Source: Rhodospirillales bacterium
Lineage (GTDB): Bacteria; Pseudomonadota; Alphaproteobacteria; Rhodospirillales; JAPHRK01
Assembly: GCA_026196105.1 (NCBI GenBank)
Contig: JAPHRK010000006.1
Location: 1-64,000 of the forward strand
Length of the DNA: 64,000 nt
Direction of reading: 5' to 3'
Below, piece after piece: positions 15,313 to 23,446 of this stretch. The number at the start of each line of letters is the position of its first letter. The stretch's first letter is position 1. The position numbers and the translations under genes were made by a program. Under the pieces are notes generated by a model. It ran no database searches, was not told the DNA's origin, and saw only the letters and a list, made by a program, of their open reading frames with translations.

Positions 15313-15959
15313 ACCAAATCTAATACTGCCTTAACTGCGTTATCAGCCCCTTCAGCAATTTGGGCAACATTCGCGTCGAGCATGTAACAAGGCGTCGTGA
15401 CCAATTTGTGGGCCATATCAACAATGACTTCACCATGATCGGTGATTTTGTGAGTGGCTCCCATGGTTTCAAGAGCTGCGGCTGTGTCGGCATCTTGACC
15501 AATAGTAAGTTTTGGACCGTCTATGATCTTAGCCATTATCGCTGGAGCAATACAGAGAGCCCCAATGGGTTTGCTGGCGGCCAACATGGTTTTTACTGCT
15601 TGAGCAACATCTTCATTGACTGAGCAGTCAGCACCTTCAAAGGCAAAGGAAGAGAGGTTTTTCGCCGCGCCAAAGCCACCGGGGAAGATTAGAGCGTCAA
15701 AATTTGCTGCACTAAATTCTTTGAGGTCTTTAATATCACCGCGAGCAATACGGGAAGATTCAATCAGTACATTACGGGTCTCGCTCATTTCTTCACCCGT
15801 CATATGATTGAGGACATGATGCTGGTCCACATTAGGGGCAAAGCACTGATAGGCCGCGCCTTGCTTTTGCAGGGCGAGTAAAGTCAACACTGACTCATGA
15901 ATTTCCGCTCCATCAAAAACCCCACAACCTGATAGAACAACAGCAACTTTGGCAGACAT
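15309..15959 (-). CDS. elbB: ElbB-type DJ-1/PfpI family glyoxalase
   Basis: A 216-residue DJ-1 superfamily protein. It contains VAVVLSGCGVFDGAEIHESVLTLLAL, the ElbB signature FAPNVDQHHVLNHMTGEEM, ALIFPGGFGAAKNLS, and the nucleophile elbow GALCIAPA with its reactive cysteine. E. coli ElbB (once linked to isoprenoid synthesis) has weak glyoxalase activity on glyoxal. It converges on, and overlaps by 4 bases, the fructosamine-kinase-family gene. A glyoxalase next to a deglycation kinase/phosphatase pair suggests a shared theme of carbonyl damage control (inference). Confidence 0.95.
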   Translation of the reverse strand: MSAKVAVVLSGCGVFDGAEIHESVLTLLALQKQGAAYQCFAPNVDQHHVLNHMTGEEMSETRNVLIESSRIARGDIKDLKEFSAANFDALIFPGGFGAAKNLSSFAFEGADCSVNEDVAQAVKTMLAASKPIGALCIAPAIMAKIIDGPKLTIGQDADTAAALETMGATHKITDHGEVIVDMAHKLVTTPCYMLDANVAQIAEGADNAVKAVLDLV

Positions 15960-16303
15960 AGTCCCCTCCTAATACTGGAAATTGATCTTTGAATTAGACT
16001 GTAAAGGATAAGGGGTATGCAAGGAGATATTTTTGACTTTGATCAATTTTTTTTACGGGCTTTTTCGCAAATGCGCAAACAAGTAACCATTTGTTTTATT
16101 AGAATATTTTACCATATATTAGAATATTTTTACATAAAGAACACTTGTTAGTATGTATAGTTGTTAGTGGAATAATGTTGAGAAAGCCAATAAACATCTG
16201 TATTGATTGAAACTTAATAGATTTTTTTAAGTTTCACTTATATGACTATTCCATGTGCGTATATTTTAAGATGCGCCAAAAAGAATGAGATCAGGGGGAC
16301 TAA
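15960..16303. promoter_or_regulatory. Upstream region of the oxidase cluster with direct repeats and hairpin
   Basis: No gene seen. Two near-identical AT-rich direct repeats, TATTAGAATATTTTAC at 16097-16112 and a copy with one extra T at 16117-16133, start 20 bases apart, i.e. two helical turns. A perfect 9-bp inverted repeat GAAACTTAA/TTAAGTTTC lies at 16209-16235. AGGGGG at 16294-16299 is the coxC ribosome binding site. The region presumably holds the oxidase promoter plus regulator sites; no standard FNR or ArcA box was recognised. Confidence 0.5.
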
Positions 16304-17068
16304 ATGACAACCGATTCTTCTTCCGGTGTTCACGAACACCATTGGGAGACAAGCTGGTCACCTTTCGCAGTGGTGATTGGCATTTTCTTCTTAGTGGTTT
16401 TAACTTTTTCCGCTCATTATGTTTATGAGAACACGCTCTTAACAATCGTGTGCGCGGGCATTGGTACCCCTTTCCTGTTAGCAGGTATTGCTAAGTGGGT
16501 TCATGAAGGTTTGACAGAAAAACCTCTCATCTCCGGCGTTGCTGGTGTGGGGCTGCCGATCTTCATCATTTCAGAAGTTTTCATCTTCCTGGCCTTGTTT
16601 GTCACTTACTGGGTGATGCGGCTTAGCGCACCTGAATGGCCCCCAGAAGGAACGCCGCACATTAATACGGCATTGCCGATCATTATGACGATTATCCTGG
16701 TTTCTTCTTCTTGGACAGCTCACGTTGCTGAGGAAAAAGCCGAAGCAAATGACCTCGCAGGTTTCCGCACCTGGATTTGGTATACGATTATTCTTGGAAC
16801 GCTATTCTTTGGCTGTACAGCATATGAATACAACCATCTGCTTAGCGAAGGCTTTGGCCCAAGCACCAATGCTTTTAGTACGATCTTTTATACGATAACT
16901 GGCTTCCACGCTTCACACGTTCTTATCGGTCTTGGTGCTTTTTTTGCTGTGCTTATCCCAGCCTATAAAGGCATGACCAACCATACACTAACAACTTGTG
17001 TATCGGTGTATTGGCACTTTGTTGACGTGGTTTGGTTCTTCGTTCTCTCTCAGATTTACTTCTGGTAG
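16304..17068 (+). CDS. coxC: Cytochrome c oxidase subunit III
   Basis: A 254-residue membrane protein with seven predicted helices. Subunit III hallmarks include GLPIFIISEVFIFLALFVTYWVMRLSAPEWPP (the conserved SE in helix III), FYTITGFHASHVLIGLGAF and the final SVYWHFVDVVWFFVLSQIYFW. It stabilises the oxidase core and supports long-term turnover. It is unusual that subunit III leads the cluster, ahead of SCO, subunit II and subunit I. The SCO gene begins 12 bases after its stop, so they are one transcript. Confidence 0.96.
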   Translation: MTTDSSSGVHEHHWETSWSPFAVVIGIFFLVVLTFSAHYVYENTLLTIVCAGIGTPFLLAGIAKWVHEGLTEKPLISGVAGVGLPIFIISEVFIFLALFVTYWVMRLSAPEWPPEGTPHINTALPIIMTIILVSSSWTAHVAEEKAEANDLAGFRTWIWYTIILGTLFFGCTAYEYNHLLSEGFGPSTNAFSTIFYTITGFHASHVLIGLGAFFAVLIPAYKGMTNHTLTTCVSVYWHFVDVVWFFVLSQIYFW

Positions 17069-17079
17069 GCCAACCAAAA

Positions 17080-17925
17080 ATGGGTAGGTTTTTGCAAGCT
17101 TTGTTAACCGCTGTTGTCCTTGTGGGAATTTTCTCCACGGGGGCTTCAGCTGCTTATATGAGGCAACCTGAAAGTGACATAGATCCATCTGTTTTTAAGC
17201 TCGATGAGAAACATCTTCTGGGGCAAAAACTAGATAAATCTTACCGGTTTTCTGACCTAGAAGGTAAAGAGTTCAGCCTTGGTGATCTCTACGGCAAGCC
17301 AACCATCCTCGTCCTTTCTTATTATACCTGTGACGGTGCCTGTTCAGTGATCAACAATGATTTACTGGATTTATTAGTTCTGTTGGAAGAAGCCGAAAAC
17401 ATAACGATAGGTAAGGATTTTAATGTCCTCACTCTTTCATTTGATGAAAATGATACCCTTGAAACTCTGACAGAATTTAAGAATAACCTTAGACTTCCAA
17501 AAGATATCAAGGACCATTGGACATTTGCCGTGGCTCCTGATTTTACCCATCTTCAAGCTTTGACTAAAAGCTTGGGATATAAATATTTTTGGTCTCCACA
17601 GGATCGAACTTTTTACCATCCTGGGGCTTTTATTTTCCTAACGCCAAAAGGGCGTGTGAGCCGGGTTCTTTATGCCCTGGCAAACGAAGCAAAAGACATT
17701 GAACTGGCTGTGCTTGAATCCAAGCAAGGGCAGTTCAAAGTTAGTGAAATTGTTAATTACGCAGCCAGCCTTTGTTACAGTTATAACTACAAAGAAGGCC
17801 GCTATACATATAATATTCCCTTATTTGTTGCCGTCGGCTCCCTGACCCTGGGAGTTATCACTTTTTCTGGTTCCGTGGTTTTTTTCGGACGTCGGCGTAA
17901 AAAAAGACTCATGGAGGGGTCATGA
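17080..17925 (+). CDS. SCO1/SenC-type copper chaperone with extra C-terminal anchor
   Basis: A 281-residue protein. The ATG at 17080 opens a signal peptide ending STGASA. The thioredoxin-like SCO domain has the copper-binding YYTCDGACSV (CxxxC) and the distal histidine in FYHPGAFIFL. After this domain comes a C-terminal hydrophobic segment, IPLFVAVGSLTLGVITFSG, then a basic tail, which could tether the chaperone to the membrane; common SCO proteins have an N-terminal anchor instead. SCO proteins load copper into the CuA site of subunit II, encoded by the next gene, whose start overlaps this stop by 4 bases. Confidence 0.93.
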   Translation: MGRFLQALLTAVVLVGIFSTGASAAYMRQPESDIDPSVFKLDEKHLLGQKLDKSYRFSDLEGKEFSLGDLYGKPTILVLSYYTCDGACSVINNDLLDLLVLLEEAENITIGKDFNVLTLSFDENDTLETLTEFKNNLRLPKDIKDHWTFAVAPDFTHLQALTKSLGYKYFWSPQDRTFYHPGAFIFLTPKGRVSRVLYALANEAKDIELAVLESKQGQFKVSEIVNYAASLCYSYNYKEGRYTYNIPLFVAVGSLTLGVITFSGSVVFFGRRRKKRLMEGS

Positions 17926-18635
17926 AATTTTTTAATACTATTCTTAGTGGACTAATGGGAGCTCTGCTTCCTTTTGCTGCCATGGCGAATGAAGCCTACG
18001 AAGGGGACATGAATCCTGCCGATCAGTGGGATCGTTTGTGGAATACGATCCTCCTAGATATTACGGTGATTGGTGTCATTTTTGGTGTTGCCGCTATCTG
18101 GATGATGGTGAAATACCGTGCCAAAAGCCCAGATGATGTAGGCTCTTTACCCAAACTGACAAGAGCCCAAACTATGGCCTGGATATTTATTCCCTGTGCC
18201 CTCTTTTTAGCTGATGACCTTTTCCTGTCAGCAAAAGGCTGGTCTTTATGGAATGTCTACCGCCAAGTGCCTGAAGATGCCCTTGAGATTAAAGTAACGT
18301 CCTATCAATGGTATTGGGAGTTCGATTATGGCGATGGCATTGTCACAGAAGAACTAACCGTACCTGTTGGGAAACCTGTCGTTCTGCGTATGACCTCTGA
18401 AGACGTCCTCCATTCCTTCTTTATCCCTGAATACAGGGTCAAGGAAGACGTGATGCCAGGTCGTGTGACCTATATTTGGTTCCAACCCAAAAAAGCAGGC
18501 ACCACTGTAGCAACATGCACAGAGTTCTGTGGGACTGCCCACGGCAATATGTACACTGACGTGATTGCAGTTCCGCCCGATGATTTTACAGCGTGGCGCG
18601 TTAAGGCGAAAGCCGAAGCGGAAAACGAGAGCTGA
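17922..18635 (+). CDS. coxB: Cytochrome c oxidase subunit II (CuA)
   Basis: A 237-residue protein: signal peptide (cleavage near MAMA/NEAYEG), two membrane helices (residues about 40-65 and 88-103), then the periplasmic cupredoxin domain. The aromatic cluster SYQWYWEFDYGDG and the CuA ligand set CTEFCGTAHGNM with an upstream His in VLHSFFIPEY are complete. CuA accepts electrons from cytochrome c. No fused cytochrome c domain is present, so it is not a caa3 in the strict sense. It overlaps sco by 4 bases and precedes coxA by 23 bases. Confidence 0.96.
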   Translation: MKFFNTILSGLMGALLPFAAMANEAYEGDMNPADQWDRLWNTILLDITVIGVIFGVAAIWMMVKYRAKSPDDVGSLPKLTRAQTMAWIFIPCALFLADDLFLSAKGWSLWNVYRQVPEDALEIKVTSYQWYWEFDYGDGIVTEELTVPVGKPVVLRMTSEDVLHSFFIPEYRVKEDVMPGRVTYIWFQPKKAGTTVATCTEFCGTAHGNMYTDVIAVPPDDFTAWRVKAKAEAENES

Positions 18636-18658
18636 TCGGTGAAGGAGAAAATATAAAA

Positions 18659-20251
18659 ATGAGTACAGAAACAGAAACCTTCAATTGGAAGGAATGGGTA
18701 TTCACCACCGATCATAAACGTATCGGTGTTCTTTACCTTATCGGCTCTATGGCTGCCTTTGCGGTTGCAGGTGTTATGGCTTTGTTGATCCGCATTGAGC
18801 AAAGCACACTTGGCCCAACCATTATTGAAGATGGGACCACCTATAACGAATGGCTCTATTTCCACGGGGCTGCCATGATCCTGGCCTTCTTGATCCCAGG
18901 ATTAACAGGTTTTGCCGCGAACTACTTCCTGCCTTTGATGATCGGGGCCAAAGATGTGGCTTTCCCGCGGATTAATGCTTTTAGTATTTGGTTATTTTAT
19001 GCCGCTATCGTTTTGGCCTTGGTCTCAATCGTGATCCCAGACAGCCCGGACATTATGTGGACAGGCTATCCGCCTTACTCGATAACGACCAATGCAAACA
19101 CGGCCTTTTATGTATTTACGGTTCACTTGCTCGGCTTCTCCTCGATTCTGGGTGCGGTGAACTTCTTGGTAACGGTTATTTATATGCGGGCTCCCGGCAT
19201 GGGCTGGAACCAGCTCAATATATTTGTCTGGACCACTGTGGCTGCTTTTGCCATTCAGTTAGTATTCATCCCCGTTTTGGCTGCAGCCGTGACCATGCTG
19301 CTGTTTGACAAATACCTGGGTACTCACTTCTTTGATCCTGCAGAAGGTGGTGATGTACTGCTCTATCAGAACTTGTTCTGGTTCTACTCTCACCCTGCTG
19401 TGTACGTGATCTTCCTGCCTGCCGTTGGCATCTTGTTTGAAGTTGTTGCTTCAATGGCAAAAAACCGAGTCTTCAACTACAAAGCCTGCGTTTATGGCGG
19501 TATCTTAGGTATCGTGATCATTACTGGCGAAGTGTGGGTCCACCACCTTTATGTAGCGGGTATGCCTGACTGGTTGCGTATCGGACAGATGGTAACAACT
19601 TTGTTAATCTCGGTACCTGTGGGACTAATCGTACTTTCCCTTTGGGGGACACTCTATAAAGCATCAATCACCTACAATGTTGCCATGCTCTATGCGGCAG
19701 CTTGTTTCTTCCTGGTTCTGGTTGGTGGTTTGACAGGTATTCCGCTAGCACTCACGGTGGTAACGGTACATCTGTCGGAGACTTCCTTCGTCCATGCTCA
19801 CTTCCACTTCATTATGGCCCTGTTTGCCGCTTTTGCCATGTTCTCAGGAATCTACTACTGGTTCCCGAAAATGACCGGGCGTTCGGCTGATGGTAAGTTG
19901 GCAGTCTTTAGCTTCTGGTCCAATGTCATTGGGGTGAATGTTACCTTCTGGCCTCTGTTCATCATTGGTGTTGAAGGTATGCCGCGTCGTTATTGGGATT
20001 ATGAAATGTTCCCCCACTTTGAGCCTTATCATCAGGTCGCCACCGCAGGGGCCTTCTTGATTGCAATTGGCATGGCGGGAACCATGATCAACTGGATTAT
20101 CGCCGCGCGCTCTGGTGAGAAAGTGGGTGAAAACCCCTGGAAATCCAAATCACTTGAATGGACACACTGCCCAAGTCCTCCAGGCCCAGGCAACTTCCCT
20201 GAGGATGTGGTCGTGAGTGAAGATTGGACCCCATACGATTACAATAAGTAA
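18659..20251 (+). CDS. coxA: Cytochrome c oxidase subunit I, A2-type
   Basis: A 530-residue haem-copper oxidase catalytic subunit with twelve predicted helices. Ligand motifs: YFHGAAMILAFLIPGL (low-spin haem), FWFYSHPAVYVIFLP (first CuB His and the cross-linked Tyr), GEVWVHHLYVAGM (CuB His pair), and FVHAHFHFIMALFAAFA (high- and low-spin haem His). The D-channel glutamate of the HPEVY motif is absent; instead there is a YSHPAVY motif, the mark of A2-type oxidases such as the Thermus caa3 group. It reduces oxygen to water and pumps protons. GAAGGAG precedes the ATG, and a strong terminator follows. Confidence 0.97.
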   Translation: MSTETETFNWKEWVFTTDHKRIGVLYLIGSMAAFAVAGVMALLIRIEQSTLGPTIIEDGTTYNEWLYFHGAAMILAFLIPGLTGFAANYFLPLMIGAKDVAFPRINAFSIWLFYAAIVLALVSIVIPDSPDIMWTGYPPYSITTNANTAFYVFTVHLLGFSSILGAVNFLVTVIYMRAPGMGWNQLNIFVWTTVAAFAIQLVFIPVLAAAVTMLLFDKYLGTHFFDPAEGGDVLLYQNLFWFYSHPAVYVIFLPAVGILFEVVASMAKNRVFNYKACVYGGILGIVIITGEVWVHHLYVAGMPDWLRIGQMVTTLLISVPVGLIVLSLWGTLYKASITYNVAMLYAAACFFLVLVGGLTGIPLALTVVTVHLSETSFVHAHFHFIMALFAAFAMFSGIYYWFPKMTGRSADGKLAVFSFWSNVIGVNVTFWPLFIIGVEGMPRRYWDYEMFPHFEPYHQVATAGAFLIAIGMAGTMINWIIAARSGEKVGENPWKSKSLEWTHCPSPPGPGNFPEDVVVSEDWTPYDYNK

Positions 20252-20265
20252 TCAAAACCCATAGG

Positions 20266-20294
20266 GCGGGGGGCAGGTTTGCCCCCCGTTTTTT
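20266..20294 (+). terminator. Intrinsic terminator after coxA
   Basis: A GC-rich stem CGGGGGGCA/TGCCCCCCG with a short GGTT-type loop and six T. It sits between coxA and the assembly genes, so it may lower expression of the downstream part relative to the structural subunits. Confidence 0.88.
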
Positions 20295-20316
20295 CTTTCA
20301 ATTTATAGAGCAGCTT

Positions 20317-20433
20317 ATGACCAACCCGACCAAAGCCCCTAAAAGTAAATGGGCCATCGCCGCCGTTTTAATCATCTTTGCCCTTTGCATGTACGTCAGC
20401 ATTTTCTACAAAGTATCTAAATACGGAGCTTAA
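20317..20433 (+). CDS. 38-aa single-span membrane protein of the oxidase cluster
   Basis: A short frame from the ATG at 20317 encodes MTNPTKAPKSKWAIAAVLII followed by FALCMYVSIFYKVSKYGA. It has a basic N-terminal stretch, one membrane helix (residues about 12-31) and a short basic tail. Tiny single-helix proteins of this build are often encoded in oxidase operons as accessory or small assembly subunits. The gene lies between the coxA terminator and the DUF420 gene. The ribosome binding site is weak (AGAG). Conservation could not be checked, so function is inferred from position and topology. Confidence 0.6.
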   Translation: MTNPTKAPKSKWAIAAVLIIFALCMYVSIFYKVSKYGA

Positions 20434-20441
20434 TCTTAGTT

Positions 20442-20529
20442 TCTCCTCTGTTAGGGGAGGCCAGATGAGGCGCTAAAAGCAACCTTCATCTTCCTAAGTT
20501 TACCCCTCCAGTTCCCCTTAGAAGGGGCC
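20442..20529. repeat. Nested inverted-repeat element in the oxidase cluster
   Basis: Two hairpins face each other. The left arm (20442-20470) contains CTCCTCT-GTT-AGGGGAG; the right arm (20501-20529) contains CCCCTT-AG-AAGGGG. The whole left arm also pairs imperfectly with the whole right arm (GGGGAGGCCAGATGAGG against CCCCTCCAGTTCCCC). This looks like a REP/BIME-type or other small palindromic element inserted in the gap before the DUF420 gene. No second copy was found in the window. Confidence 0.55.
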
Positions 20530-20551
20530 TGAAACCTTGGAGAGTTTGTTA

Positions 20552-20983
20552 ATGATTGACGTAACGCCCCTGCCACATTTAAACGCAGGGCTTAATGCAA
20601 CCGCCGCCGTACTTCTAACTTTCGGTGTTTTTCAGATTAAACGTGGTAATAAGCGTCTTCACCAAATTGCCATGTTTTCTGCCTCTGTAGTCTCAGCTCT
20701 CTTCCTCGCTAGTTACCTGACCTATCATTACAATGCGCCGATCTTCTTATTTAACGGGGAGGGGGGAATTAGGATTTTTTATTATACTGTCCTCATTACC
20801 CACGTCATCCTCGCCACTGTAAACGCGCCAATGATTTTGTGGACCCTGTGGCGGGCCTTTAAAGGGGACTTTGAAAAGCATAAAAAAATTGCCCGTTTGA
20901 CTGCACCCTTGTGGTTTTATGTTTCCGTCAGCGGCATCGTAGTTTATTTGATGCTTTATCAATTCAATCCAGCGGCAGCATGA
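20552..20983 (+). CDS. DUF420/CtaM-family oxidase assembly protein
   Basis: A 143-residue membrane protein with four predicted helices. Family features are PHLNAGLNATAAVLLTFGVFQIKRGNKRLHQIAMFSASVVSALFLASYLTYHY (two conserved histidines), YYTVLITHVILATVNAPMIL and HKKIARLTAPLWFYVSVSGIVVYLMLY. DUF420 (PF04238) includes Staphylococcus CtaM, which is needed for making haem-A-type terminal oxidases. It is found next to A2-type cox genes as here. I chose ATG 20552 with a GGAGA site; an in-frame TTG exists 15 bases upstream. Confidence 0.9.
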   Translation: MIDVTPLPHLNAGLNATAAVLLTFGVFQIKRGNKRLHQIAMFSASVVSALFLASYLTYHYNAPIFLFNGEGGIRIFYYTVLITHVILATVNAPMILWTLWRAFKGDFEKHKKIARLTAPLWFYVSVSGIVVYLMLYQFNPAAA

Positions 20984-20987
20984 GCTC

Positions 20988-22376
20988 ATGAGATTTTCTG
21001 ATTTTGAAACTGTTTTAACCACTCCCCAGGCCCGCGGCGAGCTACGGGGTTGGGCGGGGCTGGCTATTGGCTCTCTTGCCATTGCTGGGATTTTTGCTGT
21101 TCTGCTGGCGATATCTCGTATACCCGGTATTCAGAACATCTCTCTCTGGCCCATTGATTTCTTTAAAAAAGGCCTGGTCATTCATGTGGTCTTCTCCTTC
21201 GTGGTTTGGTTCTTAGCTGTAATGGGAGCTTTATGGCAGCTCTCAACTCTAAGGCTTTCAAAAGGGCAGCCCGCATTAGAGAGCTGGGGGAAAATCGGTT
21301 TTATTCTTGGCTGGATCTCTTGCCTCTTCCTTTTTGTTCCTGCTTTTATGGACCGAGGACATGCGTCGCTTAATAATTACATTCCTGTGATTATCGACCC
21401 CCTTTATTATATTGGGCTGTTAATTCTAGCTGTTGGGCTCACGATGACAGCCTTACGCCTACTGATCAATGTGAAGCAACGGACTGCAGAGCTTGATACG
21501 GTTTCATTTGCCGCCATGACCTCAGCCCTAATTTATCTGATCGCTTTAGTTTGCTTTATTTTGGGGTGGGTATTTCAGCTTGATGAGCCTTTTTCAGAAG
21601 CCTTCAATGAAGATCTCTTCTGGGGTGGTGGACATATTCTGCAATTTGCTAATACCACTTTATTGCTCAGTGCTTGGTACATCTTAGGGGCTTTGGCATT
21701 TGGCCACCCCTTAGTGACAGACCGGATACACCGCACAGCAACCTTGTTGCTTTTATTCTTCGCTCTATTCGGCCCGATGATCTATGGGGCTTATGAAACA
21801 TTTTCCCACGAGCAAAACCTCGCTTTCACAGATCTACAATATGGGCTTGGCCCTTCTGCTTTCTTGATGGCAATAGCCATGTTAATTGGTGCCAAACAAG
21901 AATCTATTGCTGGCCTGCCCTGGAAAGACCCCGCATTCCTTTGCCTCATCCTTTCTATGCTCGTATTTGGCCTGGGGGGTATCTTTGGTTTCTTCGTCGA
22001 TGGGGCTGATACCCGCACCCCATCACATTACCATGCCATGATTGGTGGTATCGGTCTCACCTACATGGGGCTGTTCTATGTCCTCTTCCTCCCCTTACTC
22101 AAGCGGGATTTGCGAAAAGGAAAACCCCTTTATTGGCAAATCTATCTTTACGCTTTTGGGCAAGTTTTGCAGTGCATTGGCCTTTATTTAGCTGGAAGCG
22201 CTGGGACTGCACGCAAAGCAGCCGGAGCTGATCAAGCGCTTGATGGAATGTTGGCAAAAGTCGGTATGGGCCTTAATGGATTAGGCGGGTTAACAGCTGT
22301 AATTGGTGGTGTTATGTTTATCTGGATGTGTAGCGCAGCATTGTTGCGCAACCAAAAAGACACAAAACTTACGTAG
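20988..22376 (+). CDS. Haem-copper oxidase subunit I-like membrane protein lacking the CuB His pair
   Basis: A 462-residue protein with about twelve hydrophobic helices. It shares landmarks with oxidase and NO-reductase catalytic subunits: KGLVIHVVFSFVVWFLAVMGALW (helix II His), WGGGHILQFANTTLLLSAW (position of the first CuB ligand) and TPSHYHAMIGGIGLTYMGLFYVL (H-x-H of the haem ligands). However, the adjacent His-His pair of helix VII, needed for CuB, is not seen between these segments. It may be a divergent subunit I or an assembly relative. It sits four bases after the DUF420 gene and ahead of ctaB, so it belongs to the oxidase operon. Confidence 0.72.
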   Translation: MRFSDFETVLTTPQARGELRGWAGLAIGSLAIAGIFAVLLAISRIPGIQNISLWPIDFFKKGLVIHVVFSFVVWFLAVMGALWQLSTLRLSKGQPALESWGKIGFILGWISCLFLFVPAFMDRGHASLNNYIPVIIDPLYYIGLLILAVGLTMTALRLLINVKQRTAELDTVSFAAMTSALIYLIALVCFILGWVFQLDEPFSEAFNEDLFWGGGHILQFANTTLLLSAWYILGALAFGHPLVTDRIHRTATLLLLFFALFGPMIYGAYETFSHEQNLAFTDLQYGLGPSAFLMAIAMLIGAKQESIAGLPWKDPAFLCLILSMLVFGLGGIFGFFVDGADTRTPSHYHAMIGGIGLTYMGLFYVLFLPLLKRDLRKGKPLYWQIYLYAFGQVLQCIGLYLAGSAGTARKAAGADQALDGMLAKVGMGLNGLGGLTAVIGGVMFIWMCSAALLRNQKDTKLT

Positions 22377-22483
22377 TATTTGAAAAATCTATCAATATGT
22401 AAATTCTATCAACTGGTAGAACTTGCAACAGTGTGATATAACACAAGAGTTATTATTTAGAATGGTTCTCAGGTTGGCGTATA

Positions 22484-23443
22484 ATGGGAAATGGTATTAG
22501 CGATTCAGTTGACGGCTTGAAAGACAGCGTAGAGCAGTCAAAGGTTGAGATAACCGATGCTGAGGTTCTGGTTCAACGGGCACGGTTAAGTGATTATGCC
22601 GTTCTCCTTAAGCCTCGCGTAATGTCTCTAGTAGTTTTCACAGGTTATGCTGGGCTTTACTTAGCGCCGGGTCATATTGGTTTTTGGCCTGCCTTTGTTG
22701 CTGTACTTTGCATTGCCATTGGCGCCGGAGCATCTGGTGCCATTAATATGTGGTACGACCGCGATATTGACAGCAAAATGGAACGCACCATCAATCGCCC
22801 TATTCCAGCCGGACGGATGAAACCAAACAACGCTCTATGGTTTGGTATTCCTTTAGCGGTTGGCTCCGTTATCCTCATGGCCGCTGTGGTTAACAATATT
22901 GCGGCAGCTTTGCTGGCCATGACCATCGCCTATTATGTTTTCCTCTATACCATGTGGCTCAAGCGCCGCACCCCGCAAAATATCGTCATCGGTGGGGCTT
23001 CTGGTGCTTTCCCTCCCATGATCGGGTGGGCTGCTGTTACCGGGGGTGTTGATTTAAACGCCGTCCTTTTGTTCGCAATTATCTTCATGTGGACTCCCCC
23101 TCACTTCTGGGCTTTAGCCTTGTTTAGAGCGGGCGATTATGAAAAGGCAGGCGTTCCTATGTTGCCTGTGGTTGCGGGTGTTAGAGAAACTAAAAAGCAG
23201 ATCTTCATCTATACAGTTCTGCTAGCGCCTATTGTAATTTTACCTGCCTTCACCGGGATGGCGAGCCTCTATTACGGAATTTTTGCCGTACTGATCAGCG
23301 CCGGGTTTATCTACCATGCTATCAAAGTATGGAACGATGAAACCGTTAAAGCGCCTAAGCGCATGTTCTTCTTCTCACTCCTGCATTTGTTCTTGGTTTT
23401 TGCTGCTCTCCTCGCCGATAAAGCACTGACAGGTATTTTCTAA
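22484..23443 (+). CDS. ctaB: Protoheme IX farnesyltransferase (heme O synthase)
   Basis: A 319-residue UbiA-superfamily enzyme with multiple helices. The prenyl-diphosphate site is NMWYDRDIDSKMERTINRPIPAGRM (N-x-x-x-D-x-x-x-D followed by the R-T-x-x-R-P-I-P motif), and YTMWLKRRTPQNIVIGGASGAFPPMIGW is typical of CtaB/CyoE. It converts haem b to haem O, the precursor of haem A for the oxidase. An N-terminal hydrophilic extension of about 35 residues precedes the core, so a later start is possible. SURF1 follows after three bases. Confidence 0.96.
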   Translation: MGNGISDSVDGLKDSVEQSKVEITDAEVLVQRARLSDYAVLLKPRVMSLVVFTGYAGLYLAPGHIGFWPAFVAVLCIAIGAGASGAINMWYDRDIDSKMERTINRPIPAGRMKPNNALWFGIPLAVGSVILMAAVVNNIAAALLAMTIAYYVFLYTMWLKRRTPQNIVIGGASGAFPPMIGWAAVTGGVDLNAVLLFAIIFMWTPPHFWALALFRAGDYEKAGVPMLPVVAGVRETKKQIFIYTVLLAPIVILPAFTGMASLYYGIFAVLISAGFIYHAIKVWNDETVKAPKRMFFFSLLHLFLVFAALLADKALTGIF

Positions 23444-23446
23444 AGA

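Noticed and set aside
16039-16046. TTGATCAA considered as an FNR/Anr box
   Set aside because: The half-sites lack the four-base spacer of the FNR consensus (TTGAT-N4-ATCAA).
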